DNA from: Profundibacter sp033851955
Lineage (GTDB): Bacteria > Pseudomonadota > Alphaproteobacteria > Rhodobacterales > Rhodobacteraceae
Assembly: GCA_033851955.1 (NCBI GenBank)
Contig: JAWSVK010000010.1
Span: 232,004-296,003 of the forward strand
Reading direction: 5' to 3'
Length of the DNA stretch: 64,000 nt
Within the stretch, counting starts at the first letter, position 1. Every line of letters begins with the position of its first letter. A program made the position numbers and the translations under genes. The notes beneath the pieces are model-generated. The model worked only from the letters and a program-made list of their open reading frames with translations. It was not told the DNA's origin and made no database searches. This document shows positions 27,693 to 36,553 of this stretch, in pieces.

Positions 27693-27712
27693 GGCTTTGT
27701 CGCAAAGCTTTC
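27693..27712 (+). terminator. Hairpin after the kinase gene; also resembles an IS6-type end
   Basis: GCTTTG-tcg-CAAAGC followed by TTTC lies 14 nt after the kinase stop and could be a weak terminator. The same bases 27693-27706 (GGCTTTGTCGCAAA) match the IS6-like end at 8764-8751 in 13 of 14 positions, in inverted orientation. Which reading is right cannot be decided by eye. Confidence 0.35.
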
Positions 27713-27869
27713 TCAGGCTTGAACTTACGAAATTGTTGGCTGGATTTTGACTGCTAAGCCGTACAAAATTTGGTGATATTCAGCTGAAAACCCTCCAGAA
27801 AGATTGACGACAGAACAGACCGTGACCCAGTCACGATAGAGATAAGCCCTAGAGGAAAATACGTGCGAT

Positions 27870-28100
27870 CCAGACCACGCGACAACGATTGTTGCCCAAG
27901 CCAAAATGGGAAAACGCCGCCATTTTCCGGCCGTCAAGATTTTGAGGATGCTACTCGTGGCCTGATCGCACCGGCGTCACTGCGGCTTGGCAATGCCGAC
28001 GTCTGCGCGGTTTGGGACCCTGTGCTGTATGCCCTTATGATGACCGTGAAGCGGCGCCTGCCGCCGCCAACCCAGCCTGTTGCGACAAGCTTAGTTAAAT
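27870..28100 (+). pseudogene. Alkyl/aryl-sulfatase N-terminal remnant
   Basis: Translation gives ATTIVAQAKMGK in one frame, then TPPFSGRQDFEDATRGLIA and VWDPVLYALM in the next, then GEAAPAAANP in a third before a stop near 28100. This follows the N-terminus of secreted alkyl sulfatases of the SdsA1/BDS1 type (PF.DRQDFEDA.RGFIA...VWD...Y.FL). At least two frameshifts and loss of more than 500 residues make it non-functional. The stretch 27713-27870 before it shows no gene. Confidence 0.6.
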
Positions 28101-28167
28101 AGGTATTGTCAAGATAACGGCCAGCCCACTCATTTTTAAATATAATCCCTGTATCGATGTCCGTTCC

Positions 28168-28195
28168 AAAACATTCATTCTAGAATGAATGTTTT
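28168..28195. promoter_or_regulatory. Perfect 28-bp palindrome, probable TetR operator
   Basis: Two exactly complementary 14-nt arms (first arm AAAACATTCATTCT) meet at 28181/28182, 15 bp before the TetR start codon at 28211. The ATTCATTCTAGAATGAAT core is of the kind bound by TetR-family repressors that block their own promoter. The symmetry is intact although the repressor gene is frameshifted. Confidence 0.75.
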
Positions 28196-28210
28196 AAAAG
28201 AGGAACCATT

Positions 28211-28788
28211 ATGGCTCGACCGATAGAATTCAACGAGGGAAAAGCCCTCACGGCGTAGTGCGTGCATTTAGAAAATTTGGGTATAGCGGTGTTTCGATCA
28301 AAATGTTGGAGGCAGAAGCCGGATTGTCTTCGGGCAGTTTATATAACAGCTTTGGCGGCAAGGGCAGCCTCTTTGAACGTGCGTTAGATCATTATAACGA
28401 CACTGTTGTCGACGAACGGATACGCACCCATCTGAATGAGTCCAACCCTATCGGAGGATTGGTGTCTTTGTTTCAGTCATTGTTGGAAGAACCAGATGGC
28501 GGTACGTATGGCTGCCTGTTGACGAACAGTTCAATTGAATGCGCAGGATCAGACACAATCGAAAATGTCTGCATCAGAACCGGGTTTGATCGTTTTTTGG
28601 TTGCTTTCAAACAGACACTACTCACCCTCCCGAGCATCAAACCGGATGCAGCAGACCGCATGTCATTGCGCCTTCTGGTCTACTACCAAGGGCTGCTGGT
28701 TTTGATCCGTCACGGATACGACAAAACAACCTTACACGACACAATCAAAACAGAAATTAATGCAATCACAGGAGATAAAAATGCTTGA
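28211..28788 (+). pseudogene. TetR-family regulator, frameshifted near its start
   Basis: ATG 28211 with AGAGGAACC ahead reads MARPIEFNEGKALTA then a TAG at 28256. The following frame continues perfectly as VRAFRKFGYSGVSIKMLEAEAGLSSGSLYNSFGGK, the TetR DNA-binding helix-turn-helix, and a ligand domain (SLFQSLLEEPDGGTYGCLLTNSSIE) to 28788. One base added near 28255 restores a roughly 193-residue gene. A GTG at 28258 could express a form lacking the first 16 residues, including part of helix 1. A sequencing error is possible, but its neighbours carry lesions too. It ends with TGATG onto the next gene. Confidence 0.75.
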
Positions 28789-29192
28789 TGAAAAAAAGGG
28801 CTGCTTATGCCAAATCTTGGTCGCAATCGGCCGCAGAAAGAAAGGAGTCCTTGGCCAAAATTGTGGCCGACGATGTGACCTATGCCGATCCAAACACTGA
28901 TCGGTTCGGCGTTGACGCATTTTCGTCTCACATGGCTCAGTTTCAAGAAGATCTTCGCGGGGCTTACTGTGAAATGTCAGGCGTAAAGGGCCATCATAAC
29001 AAGACATTGGTACGGTGGCGTCTTTGCAGTAAAGACGGCGGTGAGATCATGCAAGGCGCCAGCTTTGCAACTCTGAATGACGACGGGAAATTCACATCTT
29101 TTTCGGGCCTTTTTAGAGCAAACATCTACTTTCAAAACGGTTTAGGCGGTATTTTTAGAAACAGCACAGGCCATGGACCCAAAAAAACATAA
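28788..29192 (+). CDS. NTF2/SnoaL-like protein, start possibly damaged
   Basis: About 134 residues of the small cone-shaped NTF2-like fold (AYAKSWSQSAAERKESLAKIVADDVTYADPNTDRFG). With GGAG at 28771-28774 the best-spaced start is ATG 28781 (MLDEKK), but that frame leaves the homologous frame after AAAAAAAGGG. ATG 28788 keeps the frame with 13-nt spacing. So either the start moved or a one-base insertion damaged it. Lies in a TetR-NTF2-PfpI-EamA run. Substrate unknown. Confidence 0.6.
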   Translation: MKKRAAYAKSWSQSAAERKESLAKIVADDVTYADPNTDRFGVDAFSSHMAQFQEDLRGAYCEMSGVKGHHNKTLVRWRLCSKDGGEIMQGASFATLNDDGKFTSFSGLFRANIYFQNGLGGIFRNSTGHGPKKT

Positions 29193-29211
29193 CTTTTCAA
29201 AAGGAAACGAC

Positions 29212-29908
29212 ATGACTCAATCTTCTTTGGGGACAATCCTGCTTGTCTGTACGTCACATTCAGATTTGGGCGACACAGGTCATAAAACTGGCTTTTGGAT
29301 GGAAGATCTGACCGCTCCCTACTATGCCTTTTAGGAGGCGGGGTATCAGGTTGTAATTGCGTCTCCAAAGGGCGGGCAACCACCCGTAGATCCGGGCTGC
29401 ATGAACAAAGATACGCAAGGCCCGTCCGTCGCCCTTTTTGAGGCCGACCCTGAGGCGAAATCCGCCCTCGCGACGTCACTAGCGTTGGGTAGCATCACAG
29501 ACATGGCAGCTTTTGTCGGGGTGTTTCTCGCAGGTGGGCACGGCACAATGTGGGATTTCCCACAAAACGATGAGCTGGGTAGTATCCTTGGCAATGCCAT
29601 TTCACATGGCAAAGCTGTTGGAGCGGTTTGCCACGGTGTGGCGGGCCTCGCAACAGACGAGATAGCCACTGCCCTCAGGGGGAAAATCAGCTTGTGGGTT
29701 TTCCAACGAAGAAGAAGCCGCTGCGGGTCTTACCGAGGTGGTTCCCTTTCTGCTAGAAACGAAACTTACCGATGCGGGCGTTACCTATAACGGCGGGGCT
29801 ATGTTCACGCCGTATGTAGTGACAGATGGCAGTTTGATTACAGGCCAAAACCCTATGTCATCCCAAGCTACAGCTGAGGCAATGATCCAAGTTCTAATCA
29901 AGGCATAA
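29212..29908 (+). pseudogene. DJ-1/PfpI-family (Hsp31-like) gene with stop and frameshift
   Basis: ATG 29212 (AAAGGAAA ahead) reads a normal start of a class I glutamine-amidotransferase-like protein (TILLVCTSH, TGFWMEDLTAPYYAF). There is a TAG at 29332 where EAGYQVVIASPKGGQPPVDP continues in the same frame. The nucleophile elbow AVCHGVAGL is present. Near 29684 one extra A shifts the frame; GFSNEEEAAAGLTEVVPFLLE and FTPYVVTDGSLITGQNP then continue in another frame to TAA at 29908. Two independent lesions: a pseudogene. Confidence 0.85.
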
Positions 29909-29909
29909 A

Positions 29910-30243
29910 GTGGACATGCCCCTCCGTACCAATCTTGCTCTTTTGCATCGCAGTGATCGGCTTTGGCATGGTATTTTCACCCACCATCGTTGCTGTGCAA
30001 TCCCTCTCGCCTCTGTGGGCTGCGGCGGGGCGGTCGCTCATTGCGTTGATGGTATTGGGAGCATTTTTTACGCGTTCGCGGCTAGCTTTTGAATTTCGAA
30101 CCGTTGGTATTCCCCCGTGTACAGCAGCTGGCGTTCTGACGAGTGCTGCCCCTACAAATTTATTGCATGGAGACAGCAATTCATCCCAAACGGCCTACGG
30201 GGCGTTTTGTTCGCTACCTCACCGCTCCTAACGCTCGTATTTT
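29910..30243 (+). pseudogene. EamA/DMT-family transporter remnant
   Basis: Starts GTG 29910 or ATG 29916 (MPLRTNLALL). It shifts frame near 29942 into FCIAVIGFGMVFSPTIVAV and LSPLWAAAGRSLIALMVLGAFF, the first two membrane segments of a drug/metabolite transporter, then shifts again near 30160 into NGLRGVLFATSPLLTLVF and stops. Only about a third of the usual 290 residues remain; the gene is cut where IS remnants begin. Confidence 0.75.
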
Positions 30244-30309
30244 GAATTTACGCTCTTCATAGGGAATCGTCAAATTGACGACCGGCCCTCTCATTCCTAG
30301 ATATCTGAG

Positions 30310-30610
30310 ATGACAACGCGCAAGATCTCTCCCAGTTTCAAAGGTCACCGAACATGTGGTCGGGTTGTATTTTCGTATTAGCTTGAGCCTTCGTGACGTT
30401 AAGGGTTTGTTGGCGGAGCGAGGGATTATTGTTAGTCATGAGGCGCTCGCCTTTGGATCGTAAAGCTCGGCTATCAATATACCAAATCAATCCGTAGAGA
30501 GCGGCCACGAATTGGTGATAGGTGGCATTTAGATGAGGTGGTGATTTCGATCCGTAGCAAAAGGCATTGGCTGTTGCGCGCGGTAGATCGAAACGGAAAC
30601 GCGTTGGAGG
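30310..30610 (+). mobile_element. IS6-family transposase remnant
   Basis: ATG 30310 reads MTTRKISPSFKGHR. After a frameshift come WLYFRISLSLRDVKGLLAERGIIVSHEA and, after another, RERPRIGDRWHLDEVVISIRSKRHWLLRAVDRNGNALEV, the first half of an IS6 transposase including the first catalytic Asp (HLDEV). The rest (second Asp, Glu) is missing. It ends at about 30610 where an IS3-type remnant in the opposite strand begins. Confidence 0.85.
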
Positions 30611-30611
30611 T

Positions 30612-31001
30612 CAGCTCCCGTAGGGCATGTCTGCCCAAGATCGATGTTTCAGAAATTGCCACAAGGCATTTCCGTGTCACATCATCCATAGTGTTCAAAA
30701 TCCGAAGCCATCGCCCCGAACGCAAATTGAACATGCACTAAGTCCAGCGATCACTTTGCATTCGCCTCAACGAGAATGGGTGCCCGAGTGACGATTGCCT
30801 TGCGTCTGGCACGCCTTTTGAGCACGGCCTGCCCTTCTTCTCGTTAAAGATTCTTCTCGGCGATTGCTGAAAATTTAAGCTTCCACGCACAAAAGGTGCC
30901 TTCCGACCTCCCGTGTTAGCGACAGATCAGCACAATTCGCGCCAGCCTCATGTTCCTGCAAAACCCGATTACCTGTTCGCCCGAAATCTTGACCTATTCA
31001 T
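30612..31001 (-). mobile_element. IS3-family element remnant (orfA start and orfB fragments)
   Basis: On the minus strand ATG 31001 reads MNRSRF, then in other frames GEQVIG and LQEHEAGANCADLS, the typical orfA helix-turn-helix. Further on EEGQAVLKRRARRKAIVTRAPILVEANAK and RWLRILNTMDDVTRKCLVAISETSI match the orfB integrase region (catalytic core). About 400 bp remain of an element normally 1.2-1.5 kb, with many frameshifts. Confidence 0.8.
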
Positions 31002-31049
31002 TATCTGCCTTTTGGTCAGGTCAGACTCTAGTTCAATGTGGAAGGAATT

Positions 31050-31446
31050 GTTAATGGCAGGTCAAGTATTCCTCGCCAATAACCACTGCGATTTATGCTC
31101 GTAACGCGTTGGATTGGTGGATTGTGAAGGTGGTCAATGGGACCGTCATGGCATTCGTTTATGACGCTTGGAAGTTGCGCACTATATCCAGCAATCTGCT
31201 GTTGGGCTTTTGTTGATGATAGCTTGGCCAAACGCTGTTTGTATGGCGCTCGTGTTGTCGAGCCGTTGGAGGCTTGAAGACTACAACGCCTCCGACAGTG
31301 CGGGAACAGGGTTCGAACGTGCGATTTTCACTGACCGTCAGGGCACTGTGGTCTGGTTGACGGCCCCAAGACGAAGGACGTAGTGGCGGCGAGAACATCG
31401 TGGCTATGGTCAGGCAGGGGTTGCCGACCAGTCGCTCTGTGCTGGC
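31050..31446. other. Stretch without recognisable gene
   Basis: About 400 bp between the IS3-type remnant and cobO, with only short open frames on both strands that show no family resemblance to me. It may be further decayed mobile DNA. Confidence 0.5.
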
Positions 31447-32055
31447 CTAAAATTCAACTCCGATTTGCGCTTTGATGCCAGAGCGGAACGGGTGTTTTAT
31501 CAGCTCCATCTCGGTAACCATATCAGCGATTTCAATAAGCTCATCTTTGGCATTACGCCCTGTTAGAACCACATGAGTCATCTCGGGCTTTTCGTTGACC
31601 AAAAACTCTACCACATCATTGATGTCGATATAATCGTAGCGCAGCGCGATGTTGATTTCGTCCAGCAACACCATTTTATTGGCGGGATCACGGATCAGGT
31701 CTTTGGCTTTTTCCCAAGCGGCGGCTGCCATTTCGGTGTCGCGGGACTTGTCCTGTGTTTCCCACGTGAAACCTTCGCCCATGGTGTAAAATTCGCACTC
31801 GTCGCTAAATTTGGCGAGGATCAGGTCGCGCTCACCCGTCGACATGCCACCTTTGATAAACTGCACCACAGCGCATTTCATATCATGTGCGATGCAGCGA
31901 AAAATCATGCCAAATGCGGCGGATGATTTGCCTTTGCCCTTGCCTGTGTGAACAATGATCAGGCCCCGTTTGTCGGTTTTTGTGGCCATGATTTTGTCAC
32001 GGGCAGCTTTCTTCTTAGCCATTTTCATGGCGTGGCGGTCAGTGTCTTCGGTCAT
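31447..32055 (-). CDS. cobO: Cob(I)yrinic acid a,c-diamide adenosyltransferase CobO
   Basis: 202 residues with P-loop TGKGKGKSS (37-45), then SSAAFGMIFRCIAHDMKCAVVQFIKG, DEINIALRYDYI and VLTGRNAKDELIEIADMVTEM, the standard CobO/BtuR pattern. It adds the upper adenosyl ligand to cobalt(I) corrinoids using ATP. It stands apart from the cobN operon, separated by a plus-strand lipoprotein gene. The start is chosen at 32055; ATGs at codon 10 and beyond are also possible. Confidence 0.95.
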   Translation of the reverse strand: MTEDTDRHAMKMAKKKAARDKIMATKTDKRGLIIVHTGKGKGKSSAAFGMIFRCIAHDMKCAVVQFIKGGMSTGERDLILAKFSDECEFYTMGEGFTWETQDKSRDTEMAAAAWEKAKDLIRDPANKMVLLDEINIALRYDYIDINDVVEFLVNEKPEMTHVVLTGRNAKDELIEIADMVTEMELIKHPFRSGIKAQIGVEF

Positions 32056-32220
32056 AAAATGCCCTCCAGTTGGCGCAGTTTACATTGCGACGGAGTGTGT
32101 TTGATTGCAAGAGCGCCCAATCAAATATCGCGAAAGAAACGGCCTTCTTCAGCCCAACTTAACCAGTTGTTAACCATGATCGTTCAACTCTCTTATCAGG
32201 GTCATTGAGCGGAGATTTTC

Positions 32221-32514
32221 ATGCAGCGTTACGGATATTTGGTTTTGGTTTTATTGGCGGCCTGTAGCAGCCCGCATCCGGCATTTATGGCAGCCCAAGA
32301 ACAGGTGATTGAGGTGGAAGGCAGCACATTTACGGTCCGAGTGAAGGGCGAGTTGGCCGAGGCTATCCGCACCAATTTCGAATTTAACCCCAAAATAGGT
32401 GACATTTTCCCAAAGGCAGAAAAAGCTATGGAAATAGCCAGCGGTTGCTCGGTGGTGTCAAATTCGATGAAGGGTGATCCGGCGCTGATGGTGGCCAAAC
32501 TGAACTGCAGTTAG
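32221..32514 (+). CDS. Small putative lipoprotein
   Basis: 97 residues: hydrophobic leader MQRYGYLVLVLLAAC with a lipobox LLAAC, so probably lipidated at Cys15. The mature part is about 80 residues with two more Cys (GCSVV and the C-terminal LNCS) that could pair. GAGCGGAGA-like purine-rich sequence precedes the ATG. No family recognised. It ends overlapping by 4 nt the minus-strand phosphatase gene. Confidence 0.7.
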   Translation: MQRYGYLVLVLLAACSSPHPAFMAAQEQVIEVEGSTFTVRVKGELAEAIRTNFEFNPKIGDIFPKAEKAMEIASGCSVVSNSMKGDPALMVAKLNCS

Positions 32515-32843
32515 GCCATGTCTCTGCGCAAATGTGTCTTAAGGCGCGCTTGCAAAAGGTCAACCAATTCAGGTTGCATGTAAGCATAGTTGTCAGGGAT
32601 GTTCAGGCAGATAACGCGCTTACCCTTCAGGGCAGAGCCAAACATTTGGGATAGACGCGATTTTTGGCGGCGCTCCATTACAAAGATGTCTGTCGCCCAT
32701 TCAATATGTTCAACAGACAGGCGTTCATCAGCATCATTGCTAAGACCTGCGAAGTCCGTTGCAACTCCATTTATCTGAGCCGAAATGTCAACCGCGGTGG
32801 GGCTGCGCATGCAGGCTTTGCCACAAATAAACAGGGCGTTCAC
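32511..32843 (-). CDS. Low-molecular-weight tyrosine-phosphatase-like protein
   Basis: 110 residues. The phosphate-binding loop is C7-GKACM-R13-S (CX5R), followed by SAGL-like GLSNDADERLSVEHIEWATDIFVMERRQKSRLSQMF and GKRVICLNIPDNYAYMQPELV, matching the short COG4551-type phosphatases. It overlaps the cobN stop by 4 nt (ATGA) and is therefore the last gene of the riboswitch-controlled operon. The substrate and reason for this placement are unknown. Confidence 0.85.
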   Translation of the reverse strand: MNALFICGKACMRSPTAVDISAQINGVATDFAGLSNDADERLSVEHIEWATDIFVMERRQKSRLSQMFGSALKGKRVICLNIPDNYAYMQPELVDLLQARLKTHLRRDMA

Positions 32844-35800
32844 TGCGCTAAATCACCCAAATGGGCCCTCGCAGAGTTTGATTTCGGTACCCACATGCGC
32901 CGCTCGATCGCTTCGTTCAGGCGCTGGGCAATTTCGCGCAAGGCGGGCGCATTGTGGTCGGCAATAAATTGGCGGGTGTTGTCATCTTCCAAAAATGCGG
33001 CATAGACCAAATCAAAGTGGTGCCCACGCACGGCGCCCGTCGTCGCGGCAAAGGCGAACAAATAGTCCACAGTAGCGGCTATTTCAAACGCGCCCTTGTA
33101 CCCGTGGCGTTTGACCCCATCGATCCACTTTGGGTTCACCACACGCGAACGCACGACGCGGCCGATCTCATCTTCTAATGTGCGGATCACAGGGCGTTCT
33201 GGGCGAGAATGATCATTGTGATAGATCGGTCGATCACGCCCCTGCAGGGTCGAAACAGCCGCCGCCGCGCCCCCCTCAAACTGATAATAATCGTCGCTGT
33301 CCAGCAGGTCATGCTCGCGATTGTCTTGGTTCTGCACGATGGCCTCGGCCTGCGATAGGCGCGCTTCAAAACCCTTACGATCTTTACGCCCTTCGGAGCC
33401 TTTCCCATAGGCATAGCTTCCCCATTCCAAATAGGCCTCAGCAAGGTCCGCTTTATCGGCCCATAAACGCTCATCAATCATGGCTTGTAGACCTGCGCCA
33501 TAAGCCCCCGGTTTAGAGCCAAACACACGATAAACAGACGCTTCACCTTCGGCTCTGAACCGCGCGGCAGCAGGGTTTAAATCGGCAGGCTCATCCAAGG
33601 CCATCACGGCGCGCGCGGCACTGTCGACCAAAGCAATAAGTTGTGGAAACGCATCGCGGAAAAAGCCCGAAACCCGCAGCGTCACATCGACCCGCGGTCG
33701 GCCCAAAACGCCACTGGGCAAAATTTCAAACCCAGTGACCCGTCGATTTGCACTGTCCCACTTGGGCTTTACTCCCATCAGCGCCAAACACTGTGCTATG
33801 TCATCCCCGCCGGTGCGCATGTTGGCCGTGCCCCACGCGGTCAGTAACATACTTCTAGGCCAATCACCGTGGATTTGCAGATGTTTTTCGATCAACAAAT
33901 TGGCCGACTTCCAGCCCAATTTCCAAGCGGTTGGCGTCGGGACGGCGCGGCTATCAACGCTAAAGAAATTACGACCTGTCGGCAAAACATCCAAACGTCC
34001 CCGCGTCGGCGCGCCGGATGGCGCCGGGTCGACGAATTGCCCTGAAAGGGCGGTGAGAAGGCCCGTGCCTTCTGCAAGGCCGCACGAGCTCACGCTTGGA
34101 CCAACCACGTTTTTGACATGCTCCAACACCTCCGCAGAGGCAGGACCTGGGGCTTGAAACTCGCCATCCAGCAGGCCCGCGGCAAATAACTCCAGGCGCT
34201 CGATCGTATCACCAACACTTCGCCAAGTATCATCACATAGACCGGTCAGCACATCTGGTTTTTCTTCATCCCATGAAGCACTCATTTCCGTGTCCAAAGG
34301 ATCAAACTTTAGACCCAGATCTGCCGAAAGGGCACGAATTAGGGACGCATCTGCGCCTTTCCCCTCGTTACGCGGTACCCGCACGAGTGCTTGGGTCAGG
34401 TCCCTCTCTAAACGCCCGACTGGGGATTGGCCAAATACATGCAACCCATCGCGAATCTGCGCTTCTTTCAATTCACATAGATAGGCATCCAGCTTGGCAA
34501 GATCCCCATCTTCATCACTGCCAGATAGGCCCGCGTCTTCTGCCATCCCCGTTACCGAAGTCAGCGATAAGATTTCGCGGCGTAGGTACTCAATCCGACG
34601 AGGATCAACGCCTGCGGCCTCGTAATACTCGTCCACCAACGTCTCGAGTTCCTTTAGCGGCCCATAGGTTTCTGCACGGGTCAGCGGCGGGGTTAAGTGG
34701 TCGATGATCACGGCTTGTGAACGGCGTTTGGCTTGGGTGCCTTCGCCCGGATCATTCACAATGAACGGATAAATGTGCGGCATCGGCCCAAGTACAGCTT
34801 CGGGCAGGCATTCATCAGAAAGCGCCAACGCTTTGCCAGGCAGCCATTCCAGATTGCCGTGTTTGCCCATATGCACGATCGCGTGTGCTCCGAATTGATG
34901 ACGCATCCAGAAATAGAACGCCAGATAGTTGTGTGGCGGGACCAGATCAGGCGAATGGTAGGTTTCGGTTGGATCAATGTTATAACCACGCGCTGGTTGC
35001 AGGCCCACCACGACATTGCCAAATTCCAAAACTGATAGTGAAAAATACCCACCGTTTGTAATGCTCTTTGTGAAAAACGGGTCTTTTTCCGGCGCACCCC
35101 AACGGGTTTCAATGCGTTCACGCAAATCCCAAGGCAATTGAGCATAGGCGGCTTGATAATCCGCTGAGCGGATCTGCACACCACCGGTTTTTTGGGCGCG
35201 ATCCGTCAGCCAATTGGTTGGCCCTGCAAGGATCATCTGCATCAAATCATCGCTGTCCTCCGGTGGATTAGAGACTGAATACCCAGCCTTAGAGAGCAGA
35301 TCTAAAACATGGATTGTTGAGGCTGGCGTGTCCAATCCAACGCCGTTGGCCAGCCGCCCATCTTTGTTTGGGTAGTTCGCCAACACCAGCGCAACTTTAC
35401 GACTTTCGGTATTAACGCGGCGCAGTTTGGCCCAGTTCGCGACCAGCTCGGCGACAAAACTGATCCGATCCCCGCGCGCGCGATAGGCTGCGATTGGGCA
35501 TTCGGTGGCTTCGTCAAAATACGCCTGACCCTTGAATGAAATCGCCCGTGACAACACGCGACCGTCGACCTCGGGCAAGGCAACATTCATCGCGATATCG
35601 CGGGCGGACAGCCCCGCCAGGCCCTGCGCCCATGCTTCCTCTGAAGAGGCCGCAAGAACCACCTGAAAGACTGTGCAACCGTTGGCGGCCTGCATCGCGA
35701 GGGGGTTCGATGCCCCCGTGCGATGCTCCCCTTGATGGGGCGATCCAACCGAAAAAGAGGTGCAGTTCAATATCACTTCGGGCGGGGCGGCCTTGAACAA

Positions 35801-36553
35801 TTGTTCCAACGTCGCGACCGACACGGGGTCTTTTAGGGATGCCACAAAGATCGGCAGTGGGTTCAACCCTTGGCGCAACAGCGCTTTGACCATCCGGTTG
35901 ATGGGGTGCAGCCCCGCCCCCTGAACCAAAGCACGGTAGAAGATCAGCGGCACAATTGGCGCGCCCTCGGTCCAATTTTCTTGTGCTGCAGCCATATCGG
36001 CAACACCAGATCCCGGCCAATAAACACCTGCCCTTAACAAAGGGGCTGCCGCCATGGGTTTGTCTCCGGCGTCCAACATCGCTTTAGCGTAGCTGAGCAA
36101 TCCACTTGCGTTTTGCGGTCCGCCCTCAACCATATAGGCCCAGAGTGCGTCGTAGTCATCGCGCGAGATGGTCGACAGTTCCCACAGTTCAGGATCAGGT
36201 TTGTCATCCCCCGGAAGGGCCGCAAACGCCACACCTGCGTCATGCAAATGGGCGGCGTATTGTTCTAGGCCGTATTTCCAGTACCCTGCCCCGCCCAATA
36301 CGCGGGCGATCACCAATTTTGATTTGGTGGCGCAGGCCTCGATGTGCAGATCGACCGACATCGGGTGCTGCAAGTGGGTCAGATTGGCGAGGCGTAACGA
36401 GGGTGCCGCGTCCATTTCAGAGCGGGCTTCGGACAGGGCCGCGAGTTCAGAATCAGCAGCTGAAATGAACACGACATCGGCGGGGGTTTGGCCCAGATCG
36501 ACGGGTTCGTTGCCGTCATCTACACTGCCCGGTGTTGCGGCCAACAAATGCAT
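32840..36553 (-). CDS. cobN: Cobaltochelatase large subunit CobN
   Basis: 1237 residues, the usual length. Signature blocks include GGYFSLSVLEFGNVVVGLQPARGY, HMGKHGNLEWLPGKALALS, and the C-terminal DYLFAFAATTGAVRGHHFDLVYAAF. CobN with CobS and CobT inserts cobalt into hydrogenobyrinic acid a,c-diamide in the aerobic pathway; CobS and CobT are not in this window. The gene follows an acetyltransferase gene with a one-base overlap (TAATG) and precedes the phosphatase gene, so it sits in the middle of the cbtB-cbtA-cobW-GNAT-cobN operon. Confidence 0.97.
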   Translation of the reverse strand: MHLLAATPGSVDDGNEPVDLGQTPADVVFISAADSELAALSEARSEMDAAPSLRLANLTHLQHPMSVDLHIEACATKSKLVIARVLGGAGYWKYGLEQYAAHLHDAGVAFAALPGDDKPDPELWELSTISRDDYDALWAYMVEGGPQNASGLLSYAKAMLDAGDKPMAAAPLLRAGVYWPGSGVADMAAAQENWTEGAPIVPLIFYRALVQGAGLHPINRMVKALLRQGLNPLPIFVASLKDPVSVATLEQLFKAAPPEVILNCTSFSVGSPHQGEHRTGASNPLAMQAANGCTVFQVVLAASSEEAWAQGLAGLSARDIAMNVALPEVDGRVLSRAISFKGQAYFDEATECPIAAYRARGDRISFVAELVANWAKLRRVNTESRKVALVLANYPNKDGRLANGVGLDTPASTIHVLDLLSKAGYSVSNPPEDSDDLMQMILAGPTNWLTDRAQKTGGVQIRSADYQAAYAQLPWDLRERIETRWGAPEKDPFFTKSITNGGYFSLSVLEFGNVVVGLQPARGYNIDPTETYHSPDLVPPHNYLAFYFWMRHQFGAHAIVHMGKHGNLEWLPGKALALSDECLPEAVLGPMPHIYPFIVNDPGEGTQAKRRSQAVIIDHLTPPLTRAETYGPLKELETLVDEYYEAAGVDPRRIEYLRREILSLTSVTGMAEDAGLSGSDEDGDLAKLDAYLCELKEAQIRDGLHVFGQSPVGRLERDLTQALVRVPRNEGKGADASLIRALSADLGLKFDPLDTEMSASWDEEKPDVLTGLCDDTWRSVGDTIERLELFAAGLLDGEFQAPGPASAEVLEHVKNVVGPSVSSCGLAEGTGLLTALSGQFVDPAPSGAPTRGRLDVLPTGRNFFSVDSRAVPTPTAWKLGWKSANLLIEKHLQIHGDWPRSMLLTAWGTANMRTGGDDIAQCLALMGVKPKWDSANRRVTGFEILPSGVLGRPRVDVTLRVSGFFRDAFPQLIALVDSAARAVMALDEPADLNPAAARFRAEGEASVYRVFGSKPGAYGAGLQAMIDERLWADKADLAEAYLEWGSYAYGKGSEGRKDRKGFEARLSQAEAIVQNQDNREHDLLDSDDYYQFEGGAAAAVSTLQGRDRPIYHNDHSRPERPVIRTLEDEIGRVVRSRVVNPKWIDGVKRHGYKGAFEIAATVDYLFAFAATTGAVRGHHFDLVYAAFLEDDNTRQFIADHNAPALREIAQRLNEAIERRMWVPKSNSARAHLGDLAQ

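Noticed and set aside
31300..31320. A GGGTTCGAAC stretch suggesting a tRNA T arm
   Set aside because: The flanks do not pair into a T stem and no cloverleaf can be built around it.
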